Positions 8,897 to 17,610 are shown, numbered from the stretch's first letter. The stretch: 64,000 nucleotides of DNA from Bacteroides sp. (GCA_023663525.1 JAMPHF010000004.1:1-64000); one strand, 5' to 3'. Numbers and translations are program-made. The notes: generated from the sequence alone by a model not told the origin.

Positions 8897-9243
8897 TGAC
8901 TGAAAAGATTCTTAATATATCTGTCCGAATAGCCGACCAGCCACGCATCGCATTGCGCATCCCGGCAAGCCAGGAAGAAATTGCCCGGCGAGCAGAGGCA
9001 AACATCAATGAAATGTGGCGCAAATGGTCTGCTATGGATGAATTCAAAGACAAGTCTCCCTCCGAGATTCTTGCCATGGTGACCTTCAGGTTCGCCCAGC
9101 TTTATTTCGGTGCCATGGAGACATCCGACAAAGTCGATCGTACCCTCGAAAGACTTGAAAGGAGCCTCGACAGGATGCTCTTTGAGCTCACACCCGCCAA
9201 GCCCGATCCGGCAAGAGAGCCGTATGATGCCGACGGTGTCTGA
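8896..9243 (+). CDS. zapA: Cell division protein ZapA
   Basis: This 115-residue cytosolic protein belongs to the ZapA family, which bundles FtsZ filaments at the division site. The N-terminal strand pattern (LNISVRIADQPRIALRIPAS) and helix EEIARRAEANINEMWRKW fit the ZapA globular head. A C-terminal coiled coil (SDKVDRTLERLERSLDRMLF) fits the dimerisation stalk. The start is set by the 1-base overlap with the upstream coiled-coil gene (TGATG). The zapA-rny order is common in Bacteroidales (family knowledge). Confidence 0.88.
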   Translation: MTEKILNISVRIADQPRIALRIPASQEEIARRAEANINEMWRKWSAMDEFKDKSPSEILAMVTFRFAQLYFGAMETSDKVDRTLERLERSLDRMLFELTPAKPDPAREPYDADGV

Positions 9244-9272
9244 GATACATTAAAAAACAACCACGAGTTCAC

Positions 9273-9355
9273 GCACGCTCAATCACTTGAGACCATCGCG
9301 CTGACTGCGGGATTCCGCCGTCGGAGCCAGTCCGAAGGATTGAAACGTGCATTTT
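9273..9355 (+). ncRNA. Structured RNA between zapA and rny, possible 6S RNA
   Basis: The 157-base gap holds a long interrupted stem. GCACG (9273-9277) pairs with CGTGC (9346-9350), and TCAATC (9279-9284) with GATTGA (9338-9343). An inner stem GACTG (9303-9307)/CAGTC (9328-9332) is capped by TCCG-ccgt-CGGA (9314-9325). The outer stem is followed by a run of T, as at an intrinsic 3' end. A rod with an internal asymmetric bubble after zapA resembles 6S RNA, which in several phyla lies next to zapA. It is shorter than the usual 180 bases, so the 6S name is tentative. It could instead be a leader or terminator of rny. Confidence 0.5.
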
Positions 9356-9400
9356 TAATTTCTATATATTTATCACATATAATTCAGTATTCCAGAAACT

Positions 9401-10942
9401 ATGACAATAGTATTCTACACCTGCGCGGTGCTCATCGGAGCTGCCATCGGAATCGCGATTTTGGTTGCTGTGCAGAGAGCGACAGCCCGTTCGCGCGCTA
9501 AAACCATAATTGATGACGCAAACCGCGAAGCAGAAGTAATCATGAAAGACAAGCTCCTCGAAGCCCGTGAACAGGAGCTGAAAATCAAGACTGAGGCCGA
9601 AAAGCAGGCCAATCAGCGCATGTCGCGCATACAGAGCGAGGAAGCCAAGCTCAAGCAGCGGCAGGCTCAGCTCAACCAGCAGCAGAGCGAGAATGCCCGC
9701 GCCCGCAACGAGAACGAACAGACCCGTCAGAACCTCGAAGCCCAGATGGGAGTCGTGGAGCAGCGCAAAGAGGAGCTTGAACGCCTGCGCCGCACTGCCC
9801 AGGACACCCTCGAACACATCTCCGGTCTCTCAAGCGAGGAAGCCAAGGAGAAGCTCATCGACTCCCTCAAGGACGAAGCCAAGACGGCTGCCAGCGCATA
9901 CATCAACGACATCATGGACGAAGCCAAGATGACCGCCAACAAGGAGGCAAAGCGCATCGTGGTCCAGTCCATTCAACGCCTTGCCACAGAGACCGCTATC
10001 GAAAATTCCGTGACGGTGTTCCACATTGACAGCGACGAGATCAAGGGTCGCATCATCGGACGCGAGGGACGCAACATCCGTGCGCTTGAGGCCGCAACAG
10101 GTATCGAAATCATCGTCGATGACACCCCCGAGGCCATCGTCCTTTCAGGTTTCGACCCCGTGCGCCGCGAGATTGCCCGCCTTGCCCTCCATCAGCTCGT
10201 GGCCGACGGTCGCATCCATCCCGCCCGCATCGAGGAAGTCGTCGCAAAAGTGCGCAAGCAGATTGAGGAGGAAATCGTCGAGACTGGAAAGCGCACGGCA
10301 ATCGACCTCGGCATCCACGGTCTCCACCCCGACCTCATCCGCATGGTCGGCAAAATGAAATACCGCTCAAGCTACGGTCAGAACCTCCTCCAGCACTCCC
10401 GCGAGACCGCAAACCTTTGCGCCATCATGGCTTCCGAGCTTGGTCTCAATCCCAAGAAAGCCCGCCGCGCAGGTCTCCTCCACGACATAGGCAAAGTCCC
10501 CGACGAGGAGCCGGAACTGCCCCACGCACTCCTCGGCATGAAACTTGCCGAGAAATACAAGGAGAAACCCGAAATCTGCAACGCCATCGGCGCTCACCAC
10601 GATGAAATCGAGCAGACATCACTCCTCGCACCCATCGTGCAGGTTTGCGATGCCATCTCCGGTGCCCGCCCCGGTGCCCGCCGAGAGATTGTCGAGGCAT
10701 ACATCAAGCGTCTCAACGACCTCGAACAGCTCGCTCTCTCCTATCCGGGCGTAATCAAGACCTACGCCATTCAGGCCGGTCGCGAACTCCGCGTCATTGT
10801 GGGCGCCGACAAAATCGACGATGTCGAGACCGAGAAGCTTTCGAGCGAGATTGCACGCCGCATCCAGGACGAGATGACATATCCCGGTCAGGTCAAAATC
10901 ACAGTCATCCGCGAGACCCGTTCCGTCAGCTTCGCGAAGTAA
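9401..10942 (+). CDS. rny: Ribonuclease Y
   Basis: Membrane-anchored endoribonuclease that starts mRNA decay. The 513-residue product matches the family's normal length and order. There is an N-terminal transmembrane helix ([19 protein letters not shown]), a long charged coiled coil (about 30-190), a KH RNA-binding domain (about 205-275, [15 protein letters not shown]), and an HD hydrolase domain with the metal-binding His361-Asp362 in LLHDIGK. The C-terminal region ([15 protein letters not shown]) is also conserved in the family. ricT starts 12 bases downstream, suggesting co-transcription of this nuclease with a homologue of its B. subtilis specificity factor. Confidence 0.96.
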   Translation: MTIVFYTCAVLIGAAIGIAILVAVQRATARSRAKTIIDDANREAEVIMKDKLLEAREQELKIKTEAEKQANQRMSRIQSEEAKLKQRQAQLNQQQSENARARNENEQTRQNLEAQMGVVEQRKEELERLRRTAQDTLEHISGLSSEEAKEKLIDSLKDEAKTAASAYINDIMDEAKMTANKEAKRIVVQSIQRLATETAIENSVTVFHIDSDEIKGRIIGREGRNIRALEAATGIEIIVDDTPEAIVLSGFDPVRREIARLALHQLVADGRIHPARIEEVVAKVRKQIEEEIVETGKRTAIDLGIHGLHPDLIRMVGKMKYRSSYGQNLLQHSRETANLCAIMASELGLNPKKARRAGLLHDIGKVPDEEPELPHALLGMKLAEKYKEKPEICNAIGAHHDEIEQTSLLAPIVQVCDAISGARPGARREIVEAYIKRLNDLEQLALSYPGVIKTYAIQAGRELRVIVGADKIDDVETEKLSSEIARRIQDEMTYPGQVKITVIRETRSVSFAK

Positions 10943-10947
10943 GGAGG
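10941..10947 (+). promoter_or_regulatory. Strong Shine-Dalgarno sequence before ricT
   Basis: AAGGAGG overlaps the rny stop codon and lies 7 bases before the ricT ATG. Bacteroidota genes seldom use Shine-Dalgarno sites, so a full-length one is unusual here. It fixes the ricT start at 10955. Confidence 0.6.
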
Positions 10948-10954
10948 GCCGGCA

Positions 10955-12349
10955 ATGGAAGAAAAAGACCGCCGTTGTCCGCGCGGGAAACTCCACTGCT
11001 TCAACTGGCTGGAGGATATTCCCGGCGGCATGACTGACTTCGACATCATCGAGGTCCAGTTCAAGAACACCCGCAAGGGTTTCTACCGCAATTCGACAAA
11101 TCTTGACCTTGCGCCGGGCGATGTGGTCGCCGTCGAGGCCTCACCGGGCCACGACATCGGGACAGTCACCCTCACCGGCAAACTCGTCGCGCTCCAGATG
11201 CGCCGCGCCAACGTCAAACCCGACGCCGAGATCAGGCGTGTGTTCCGCAAGGCCAAGCAAGCCGACCTCGACAAATATGAGGAAGCCAAGGCCCGCGAGA
11301 ACGACACCATGATCCGTGCCCGCAAGATCGCCGAGTCACTTCACCTGAACATGAAGATCGGCGATGTGGAGTATCAAGGCGACGGCAACAAGGCTATATT
11401 CTACTATATCGCTGACGAGCGTGTCGATTTCCGTCAGCTCATCAAGGTGCTTGCCGACACCTTCAAGGTGCGCATCGAGATGAAACAGATCGGTGCGCGT
11501 CAGGAGGCCGGGCGCATAGGTGGCATCGGCTCCTGCGGCCGTCCGCTATGCTGCGCGAGCTGGATGACCAATTTCGTGTCGGTCGGGACGAGTGCCGCCC
11601 GCTACCAGGACATATCGCTCAACCCGCAGAAACTCGCCGGACAGTGTGCCAAACTCAAGTGCTGCCTCAACTTTGAGGTGGATACATACGTGGAGAGTGC
11701 CAAGCAAATGCCCGGACGCGAGATCCGTCTTGAAACCGCCGATAATACATATTATCATTTCAAGACCGACATATTCAAAAAGCAGATCACCTATTCGACC
11801 GACAAGCAGATTCCTGCAAACCTCGTCACCATCGACGCGGAGCGCGCGTTTGAGGTGATAGCCATGAACCGCAATGGCGAGAAGCCCGCATCTCTCATCC
11901 GTGAGGGTGACTCCAAGCCGGGAGTGAAGGCCAAGCCTATCGACCTTGCCTCGCAGGATGACCTCACACGTTTCGACAAGACCAAGAAGAAAAAGCGCAA
12001 GAAAAAATCCGGACAGCAGCCACAGGATGCGCCCCAGACAGCTCCGGCAACTGATACCCCCAAGGCTGACCGCCCGAAAGGTGAGCAGCAGCCCCCCAAA
12101 GGTGATCCGCAGCCGCAACAACAAGCCCGGGATGGCGAACAGCGCAAGCCGAAACCCAAGAACAAGCCTAAAAAACAGCCACAGGACGGGCAGAAGCGCG
12201 ACAACCGCAACAACGGAGGTCAGCAAGGCCAGCAGTCATCACCGCAGCAGCCCAAGCAGCCCGCCAAAGACTCCGGCGTGCAGCAGCCGCAACGCCCCAA
12301 CAGGCAGCCCAAGGCCTTCCGTGAGAACAATTCCGCGAATGAGGGATGA
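10955..12349 (+). CDS. ricT: RicT/YaaT-like PSP1-domain protein with long disordered C-terminal tail
   Basis: The first 310 or so residues form a PSP1/RicT protein. The core has GRIGGIGSCGRPLCCASW followed by QCAKLKCCLNFE, the clustered cysteines that in B. subtilis RicT bind iron-sulfur clusters in the RicAFT complex, which tunes RNase Y cleavage (family knowledge). From about residue 330 the sequence becomes a low-complexity tail rich in Lys, Gln and Pro, probably disordered and nucleic-acid binding. The typical core is about 270 residues, so the tail is an extension. It sits 12 bases after rny and overlaps gldH by 4 bases (ATGA). No RicA or RicF homologue is seen in the window. Confidence 0.88.
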   Translation: MEEKDRRCPRGKLHCFNWLEDIPGGMTDFDIIEVQFKNTRKGFYRNSTNLDLAPGDVVAVEASPGHDIGTVTLTGKLVALQMRRANVKPDAEIRRVFRKAKQADLDKYEEAKARENDTMIRARKIAESLHLNMKIGDVEYQGDGNKAIFYYIADERVDFRQLIKVLADTFKVRIEMKQIGARQEAGRIGGIGSCGRPLCCASWMTNFVSVGTSAARYQDISLNPQKLAGQCAKLKCCLNFEVDTYVESAKQMPGREIRLETADNTYYHFKTDIFKKQITYSTDKQIPANLVTIDAERAFEVIAMNRNGEKPASLIREGDSKPGVKAKPIDLASQDDLTRFDKTKKKKRKKKSGQQPQDAPQTAPATDTPKADRPKGEQQPPKGDPQPQQQARDGEQRKPKPKNKPKKQPQDGQKRDNRNNGGQQGQQSSPQQPKQPAKDSGVQQPQRPNRQPKAFRENNSANEG

Positions 12350-12816
12350 GAAATCTGCTTTTCATATCGGTATGTCTTGCCTTGATTCTCACATCCTGCG
12401 GAGTCGGCAACCGTGACTACAGCCGTTGGACCAATCTTCCGACCGAAGGCTGGCTCTATACCGACACTGTCTCCCTCCTGCCGGTCGATACGTCGCTCAA
12501 CGACAATGACTCGATTGTCACCGGGGCGATAAAGCTGGCTCTGCGACATGGAAATTCCTACCGTTATTCCAACGTATGGCTTGAACTGACCTACCACACA
12601 GACAATCGCCGGTTGGTGCGCGACACCATCAACATGCGTGTTGCCGATGTCTACGGGCGTTGGCTCGGAAGCGGCTTCGGAGCGTCCTACCAGCAGGAGG
12701 CCACCGTCAGCCCGGCAGCAGTGATTGATGTCACGAAGCCGGTTGCACTGCGCCACATCATGCGCATCGACACCCTCAAAGGAATTGAGCAAATCGGAGT
12801 CGAGATCGTGAAATAA
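12346..12816 (+). CDS. gldH: GldH-family lipoprotein
   Basis: The 156-residue lipoprotein has the signal LLFISVCLALILTSC (Cys18 lipidated). The body (RDYSRWTNLPTEGWLYTDTV, YSNVWLELTYHTDN) matches the GldH family, first described as gliding-motility lipoproteins in Flavobacterium. Bacteroidales keep gldH although they do not glide, so its role here is envelope-related but undefined. Its start overlaps the ricT stop by 4 bases (ATGA), implying translational coupling. A large nested-palindrome block follows 24 bases after the stop. Confidence 0.85.
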   Translation: MRNLLFISVCLALILTSCGVGNRDYSRWTNLPTEGWLYTDTVSLLPVDTSLNDNDSIVTGAIKLALRHGNSYRYSNVWLELTYHTDNRRLVRDTINMRVADVYGRWLGSGFGASYQQEATVSPAAVIDVTKPVALRHIMRIDTLKGIEQIGVEIVK

Positions 12817-12840
12817 CCACGCACAATCGTCACTGAAACA

Positions 12841-13147
12841 GGGACGTAAGAACATAGGTTGCAGAAGCTACATAAGTGACGATTAAAAAATAACTTGGTA
12901 AAGTTTTCGTATATGTTATTTTAGAAGATTTGCTTTTGAACAAGCTGGAGTTTAGCGAGCTAAATGACTGTTTGGAAAAAGTGAAGATTCAAAATAACAT
13001 AGAAAAATTTACCAAGTTATTTTTTTATCGTCACTTAATTCAATATCTTCTAATTGACACTCAAATTAGGGAATTATAGGTCACGCACAAATACTTTGTA
13101 CGTGACCTATAATTATGTCGCTTCTGCAACCTATGTCTTTATGTCCC
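12841..13147. repeat. Nested palindrome block (MITE-like) after gldH
   Basis: Three inverted repeats are nested or side by side. The outer arms 12841-12875 and 13113-13147 match at 31 of 35 positions. Inside them, arms 12874-12922 and 12991-13036 match almost perfectly over about 46 bases and enclose 68 bases. Next to these, 13072-13085 pairs perfectly with 13101-13114, extended by ACAAA/TTTGT towards a 3-base loop. No credible coding sequence is present. This fills most of the 411-base gap between gldH and the amidase gene. The form suggests a miniature inverted-repeat element or several nested insertions; a terminator role for the inner hairpins is also possible. Confidence 0.8.
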
Positions 13148-13197
13148 CTCCACCGACTTTTTCTCATTATCGCACCATTTTCGCATGATTTGACACA

Positions 13198-13205
13198 TAA
13201 CTTTG
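13198..13205 (+). promoter_or_regulatory. -7 box for the amidase gene
   Basis: TAACTTTG matches TAnnTTTG and lies 22 bases before the amidase ATG. The -33 region is T-rich but not at the ideal spacing. Confidence 0.5.
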
Positions 13206-13227
13206 CATATCACAAAATTTATCAATC

Positions 13228-13644
13228 ATGCGAAAAATTACCAAAATCATCATCCATTGCACGGCGACAAAAGCCGGGCGCGAAGTATCAGTTGCGGAAA
13301 TCGACAGATGGCACCGCGAACAGGGTTTCAACAGCATAGGCTATCACTACGTAGTCGGTCTCGACGGTAAGGTCCACAAGGGCAGAGACGAGGCAAAAAT
13401 CGGCGCTCACTGCCTCAGTCAGAATTCATGCAGCATCGGGGTTGTCTACGTCGGGGGACTCGATGCGGCGGGAAAAGCCGCCGACACACGCACTAACGCA
13501 CAGAAAGAGTCGCTCAGACAGTTGATTTCAAGCCTTTTGGCGCGTTATCCCAACGCGACCATCCATTCCCACTACGAGTTTACCAAAAAGGACTGTCCAT
13601 GTTTCGATGCAGGCAAGGAATACGCTTCTCTTTTGCCTCCGTAG
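13228..13644 (+). CDS. N-acetylmuramoyl-L-alanine amidase, T7-lysozyme type (Amidase_2)
   Basis: This 138-residue protein aligns over its full length with phage T7 lysozyme. Zinc ligands are visible as His10 (IIHCTATK), His115 (HSHYEF) and Cys123 (KDCPCFD), and the catalytic Lys corresponds to Lys121. The conserved WHREQGFNSIGYHYVVGLDG block is present apart from its exact boundaries. No signal peptide is seen, so export would need lysis or another route. Such small amidases are widespread in Bacteroidales chromosomes, often near mobile or fimbrial genes. A phage origin is likely for the family, but no other phage gene is present. It precedes two fimbria-like lipoprotein genes. Confidence 0.88.
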   Translation: MRKITKIIIHCTATKAGREVSVAEIDRWHREQGFNSIGYHYVVGLDGKVHKGRDEAKIGAHCLSQNSCSIGVVYVGGLDAAGKAADTRTNAQKESLRQLISSLLARYPNATIHSHYEFTKKDCPCFDAGKEYASLLPP

Positions 13645-13683
13645 CGCAGATGCGGATTCAGCAAAACATTTCACATATACGGT

Positions 13684-14754
13684 ATGTTATCAAATATAAA
13701 CAACTGTTATCGTTTGCATCTGCCCGGATCATCATATTATCTATCCATCCTGAATCTCATCCGCGACACACGCCGTCATGCCGCGCCATGTCATCGCGCG
13801 CCTGTCATCCTGTTTGCCGCTCTAATGATGACGGCATTAGCCATGACATCATGCAGGCATAAGGAAATAGCATGTCCCGGGGGTGAGGCGGGAGTCATTA
13901 CCGTCAAGTTCATCTGGGACAATGCTCCCGAAGCCGCACCTGACGGTATGACCCTCTATTTCTTCTCCTTGGAGGATGGCGGACGAGTGTGGCGTTACGA
14001 CATTGCCGGTCGCGACGGTGGGAGCGTTGAACTTCCATCGGGTTCCTACCGTCTGCTGGCCTACAACAATGACCTCCCGCGCATAAGTTTCTCCGACATC
14101 AATTCCTACAATACATTTACCGCCAACGCCGCCTTTTCAGGCAGCGGGACCGTCTATCCTCCCGGCACTCTCTACGTCGGGACGGTCGAGGCGTTGACAG
14201 TCACACCCTGCGGCGTGGAGTATGTCACACCCGACGGCGACATCAAGCAGTGCAACCAAGGTCTGATCCGCTGCTATCCCCGCCGTCTCACCGTCAACTA
14301 CACCATCAAAGTCCGGGGTATGAAAGGACTCAAACACCTGCGCTCGGCATCAGCAAAACTCAGCGGGCTCGCACCCTCGCTGGGGCTTGTTGACGACCTG
14401 CCTTCGGGCAATGCTGTCAGTCAGATTGCGACCCTCACGCCGTCAACGCCCGACTCGCTCCTTACAGGACAGATGTCGGGGTTCGGGACGGCTCCGGATT
14501 CATCCGGTAACTTTCTAACCGTCACCATTGTCCGCTCTGATGGCAAGAATTATGTCAAGACATTCGATGTAACCGGTCAGGTGGTGAACAGTATGAATGT
14601 GAAAGACGTTCTAATTGTAGTTGAAGGTTTTGAAATCCCCGATGATGTCGGTCCTTCAAAACCTGACACTGATGTCGGTATCGAAGTCGATATCGATGGT
14701 TGGGATGTAATCAACATTGATCTCAGCACCCAATCGCCGCAGACGGCTTCCTAA
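13684..14754 (+). CDS. DUF5119-type lipoprotein (fimbria-associated)
   Basis: The 356-residue reading frame has a hydrophobic stretch, VILFAALMMTALAMTSC, giving a lipobox with Cys57. The start is uncertain: the first ATG leaves an unusually long 40-residue region before the hydrophobic core, and a shorter non-ATG start is possible. The mature part (GVITVKFIWDNAPEAAPDGMT, followed by a beta-rich domain with YRLLAYNNDLP) resembles DUF5119 proteins. In Bacteroidales these are encoded beside Mfa1/FimA-like fimbrillins and thought to be fimbrial accessory or anchor subunits. The fimbrillin gene follows after 31 bases. The C-terminus ends in a DVGIEVDIDGWD segment. Confidence 0.75.
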   Translation: MLSNINNCYRLHLPGSSYYLSILNLIRDTRRHAAPCHRAPVILFAALMMTALAMTSCRHKEIACPGGEAGVITVKFIWDNAPEAAPDGMTLYFFSLEDGGRVWRYDIAGRDGGSVELPSGSYRLLAYNNDLPRISFSDINSYNTFTANAAFSGSGTVYPPGTLYVGTVEALTVTPCGVEYVTPDGDIKQCNQGLIRCYPRRLTVNYTIKVRGMKGLKHLRSASAKLSGLAPSLGLVDDLPSGNAVSQIATLTPSTPDSLLTGQMSGFGTAPDSSGNFLTVTIVRSDGKNYVKTFDVTGQVVNSMNVKDVLIVVEGFEIPDDVGPSKPDTDVGIEVDIDGWDVINIDLSTQSPQTAS

Positions 14755-14785
14755 CATTGACCTAACTACACCAATTTCAATATAA

Positions 14786-15898
14786 ATGGAAATCAAATCT
14801 ATCAATATGAATACAAAACACATTTCTATCCCGCTGGCCGCCGTGGTCGCAGCCATGGGACTTTGGTCTTGTTCGGATCACGAATCATCCAATGATGGTC
14901 CCGTGACAGACATGAATGCAATCCGCTTTGCAGCCAATACGGAACTGAATACCCGTGCCGGCGACATAACCACCAACAATCTCGTGGAGTTCAACGTGTA
15001 TGCCTACACCGGAGTAGCTACAAACCCGACCCTGTTCATGGACAACGTCAACGTCATCAAGACGGGGACAAACGCATGGACATATTCCCCGGTCAAATAC
15101 TGGCCTGCAAAGGAGACAGTTGACTTCTATGCCTACGCACCGACCTCATGGGTAGGCGCAAACAGCCCGCTGAAACCCGTGCCCTACAACGCCAATGAGG
15201 GTTTTGAAGACATTGTCTATGCAGTCAGCCCGAACCTCTCGGGCAATGCTGGTGAACCCAACGCGCAGGTGGTGTTCAACTTCCGGCACGCCCTCTCGAA
15301 AGTTTCCATAAAGATGAGTTCATCCAATTCCGACCTTCAGGTGAAGGTATCAAACGTTGTCCTCGCCAACGTCATGAGCCAAGGAAACTTCAACTTCCCG
15401 CAGGCATCGACGGCCGGAACAGCCAATGAGGACAACGTCGGGACATGGACCGACCAGAACACGCCGCTCGTCTACATCTACCACATGGCTCAGTCAGCCT
15501 CCGATGTCCTCACACTGACCCCGACCCCAACCGAAGTCTCGGCTGAATCCATCGGTCTCGGCGGCGCAAGGTACCTAATACCTCAGGCACTCACATATCG
15601 CTCACATGGTGCCGGGAAAGACAACTACATAGCCGTGATGTGTTCCGTCTACGACACCAAGACAGGCGACAAGCTATGGCCTAACGCCAATACACCGTCA
15701 GAAAACGTGGTCGAGGGAAGCACCTTCGGCGACGGACTCCTGAAATTCCCGCTCCTGACAAGCAAATTCTCCGAATGGCATCCCGGATGCTACTACATCT
15801 ACAACCTCGTAATCAACTCCAATGAGGAAATGGGTGCAATCGAATTCGGAACACCGACCGTCGATACATTCATCGACGTACTCACAAACTACGAGTAA
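14786..15898 (+). CDS. Fimbrillin-family lipoprotein (Mfa-like)
   Basis: The 370-residue protein has a lipoprotein signal (IPLAAVVAAMGLWSC, Cys29) followed by acidic SDHESS. An alternative start at 14807 would shorten the N-region by seven residues without changing the lipobox. The mature sequence has family features: IRFAANTELNTRAGD near the N-terminus, WPAKETVDFYAYAP, FRHALSKVSIKM, and a final GCYYIYNLVINSNE region. Such proteins polymerise into fimbriae by donor-strand exchange after Arg-specific cleavage in some relatives; the TRAGD arginine is a candidate site (inference). It ends a cluster with the DUF5119 gene and precedes a strong bidirectional terminator. Confidence 0.82.
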   Translation: MEIKSINMNTKHISIPLAAVVAAMGLWSCSDHESSNDGPVTDMNAIRFAANTELNTRAGDITTNNLVEFNVYAYTGVATNPTLFMDNVNVIKTGTNAWTYSPVKYWPAKETVDFYAYAPTSWVGANSPLKPVPYNANEGFEDIVYAVSPNLSGNAGEPNAQVVFNFRHALSKVSIKMSSSNSDLQVKVSNVVLANVMSQGNFNFPQASTAGTANEDNVGTWTDQNTPLVYIYHMAQSASDVLTLTPTPTEVSAESIGLGGARYLIPQALTYRSHGAGKDNYIAVMCSVYDTKTGDKLWPNANTPSENVVEGSTFGDGLLKFPLLTSKFSEWHPGCYYIYNLVINSNEEMGAIEFGTPTVDTFIDVLTNYE

Positions 15899-15950
15899 CA
15901 CCAAGCCACCTAAACCCTTCGCATAACATAATAATCATTTAAGAGACAAT

Positions 15951-15992
15951 AAAAGACAACGGCCCGTCATCCCGACGGGCCGCTGTCTTTTC
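15951..15992. terminator. Bidirectional terminator between fimbrillin and inositol-phosphate synthase genes
   Basis: AAAAGACAaCGGCCCGTC pairs with GACGGGCCGcTGTCTTTT across a four-base loop. It has an A run on one side and a T run on the other, between convergent genes. Confidence 0.9.
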
Positions 15993-16070
15993 TCATTTCA
16001 TTTTTCCTTATGGATCAGGCCTTTCGGCCCACTCGATGAGATGTGTATTACTGTTGCTTTGTCTTTCTGA

Positions 16071-17414
16071 TTAATCGATTTCCTCGTCAGCCTCATAGCC
16101 ACCCATTTCGCGGATAGCGTTCTTCAGCATGGTGTACTGCTGGAAGAGGTGGTTGACAGGAACTTCACCCTTGGTGTAGTCATGCATCGGGCTCTTGAGG
16201 AAGAAGCTCAAGAAACGCTGGATGCCATGACGGCCTGCACGTGCTGCGAGGTCGCTCAGAAGCACGAGGTCAAGGCAAAGAGGAGCGGCGAGGATTGAGT
16301 CGCGGCAGAGGAAGTTGATCTTGATCTGCATCGGATAGCCCATCCAGCCGAAGATGTCGATGTTGTCCCAACCTTCCTTGCTGTCGTTGCGCGGAGGATA
16401 GTAGTTGATGCGCACCTTGTGGTAGTAGCCCTGGTGTCCGCCTTCCTCAGCACCGCCGCAGTTGGCGTTGTAGAGGTCAGGCTGATTCTCGGGAACGAGG
16501 ATTGACTCAAGAGTAGAGAGCTTCGAAACCTCTTTTGTGCGGAAGTTTGCAGGCTCGTCGAGCACGAGACCGTCGCGGTTACCGAGGATGTTGGTTGAGA
16601 ACCATCCGTTGAGGCCGAGGCAACGTGTGCCGATGATGGGAGCGAAACCTGACTTCACGAGGGTCTGACCGGTCTTGAAGTCCTTACCTGCGATAGGCAT
16701 ACCGGTCTGCTCGCTGAGTTCCCACATAGCGGGAATATCGACAGTGGTGTTGGGGGCACCCATGATGAAGGGAGCACCTTCCTTGAGCGCAGCGTAGGCA
16801 TAGCACATCGAGGGAGCCACATGCTCCTTGTCGTCAGCCTTCATTGCAGCCTCAAGAGCCTCAAGAGTGCCGTGGGTCTTCTCGTCAACGGGAACATAAA
16901 CCTCAGTTGAAGCAGCCCAGAGCACAACCACGCGGTCAACACCGGTCTCCTTCTTGAAGTTGCGGATGTCTTCGCGGAGCTGCTCGACCATTTCCCAGCG
17001 GGTCTTGTCGCCCATCACGTTGTCGCCGTCGAGACGCTTTGCATAATTCTTGTCGAAAGCGGCCTTCATGGGGACAATCTTCTCAAGCTCGTCCTTTACC
17101 GGCTCTATGTCCTTCTCCTGAAGCACCTCGGCATAGATCGCACTCTGATAAGCATTGGCAGGATAAACGTCCCATGCACCGAACACGATGTCATTGAGGT
17201 CTGCCATAGGGACGATGTCCTTGTAGTGAAGATATTTCTTGTCTGCGCCCTTGCCGACACGGATTTTGTCATACTGTGTCATTGAGCCGACTGGTTTTGC
17301 AAGACCTTTACGGGCCATGAGGACACCTGTCATGAAGGTGGAGCTGACAGCTCCAAGTCCTACTACGAGTACGCCAAGCTTACCGTTGGCGGGTTTTACA
17401 GTAGATTTTGCCAT
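16071..17414 (-). CDS. ino1: myo-Inositol-1-phosphate synthase
   Basis: This NAD-dependent enzyme converts glucose 6-phosphate to inositol 3-phosphate in the cytosol. The 447-residue product has the Rossmann start LGVLVVGLGAVSSTFMTG (about 13-30), the NAD-binding TEVYVPVDEKTHGTLEAL region, GKDFKTGQTLVKSGFAP, and the catalytic-domain block NILGNRDGLVL. In Bacteroides the homologue supplies inositol for phosphatidylinositol and inositol sphingolipids (established for B. thetaiotaomicron). There the genes for phospholipid assembly are adjacent; here no such partner lies next to it. It has its own promoter (17580-17610), a leader of about 160 bases and a shared terminator at 15951-15992. Confidence 0.93.
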   Translation of the reverse strand: MAKSTVKPANGKLGVLVVGLGAVSSTFMTGVLMARKGLAKPVGSMTQYDKIRVGKGADKKYLHYKDIVPMADLNDIVFGAWDVYPANAYQSAIYAEVLQEKDIEPVKDELEKIVPMKAAFDKNYAKRLDGDNVMGDKTRWEMVEQLREDIRNFKKETGVDRVVVLWAASTEVYVPVDEKTHGTLEALEAAMKADDKEHVAPSMCYAYAALKEGAPFIMGAPNTTVDIPAMWELSEQTGMPIAGKDFKTGQTLVKSGFAPIIGTRCLGLNGWFSTNILGNRDGLVLDEPANFRTKEVSKLSTLESILVPENQPDLYNANCGGAEEGGHQGYYHKVRINYYPPRNDSKEGWDNIDIFGWMGYPMQIKINFLCRDSILAAPLCLDLVLLSDLAARAGRHGIQRFLSFFLKSPMHDYTKGEVPVNHLFQQYTMLKNAIREMGGYEADEEID

Positions 17415-17579
17415 GATTGGTTGTTTACTAACTGATAGTAAAATTATTAAGGTTATATTTGATTCGTTTTCGTTCCGTTGTTGAGTCCCGCTTTATGCCA
17501 TCCGCCTTTCCGAACCGCCCTCCACCGCCTGAACAGCATTGAATGTGGCTGATTAACAAGCGCACGACATTTCAGCCCC

Positions 17580-17610
17580 CAAAAGTACTGCAATTTTTTA
17601 TAATGTGAAA
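17580..17610 (-). promoter_or_regulatory. Promoter for the inositol-phosphate synthase gene
   Basis: On the minus strand TTTC (17607-17610), 19 bases, then TACTTTTG (17580-17587): one mismatch from the phylum consensus. The start codon is about 165 bases downstream, an unusually long leader in which I see no recognised riboswitch. The rest of the 17415-17873 gap up to the terminator at 17809-17849 holds no gene I can support. Confidence 0.6.

Noticed and set aside
13228..13644. Prophage
   Set aside because: A lysozyme-like gene alone is not enough: no integrase, capsid, tail, portal or terminase gene occurs nearby.
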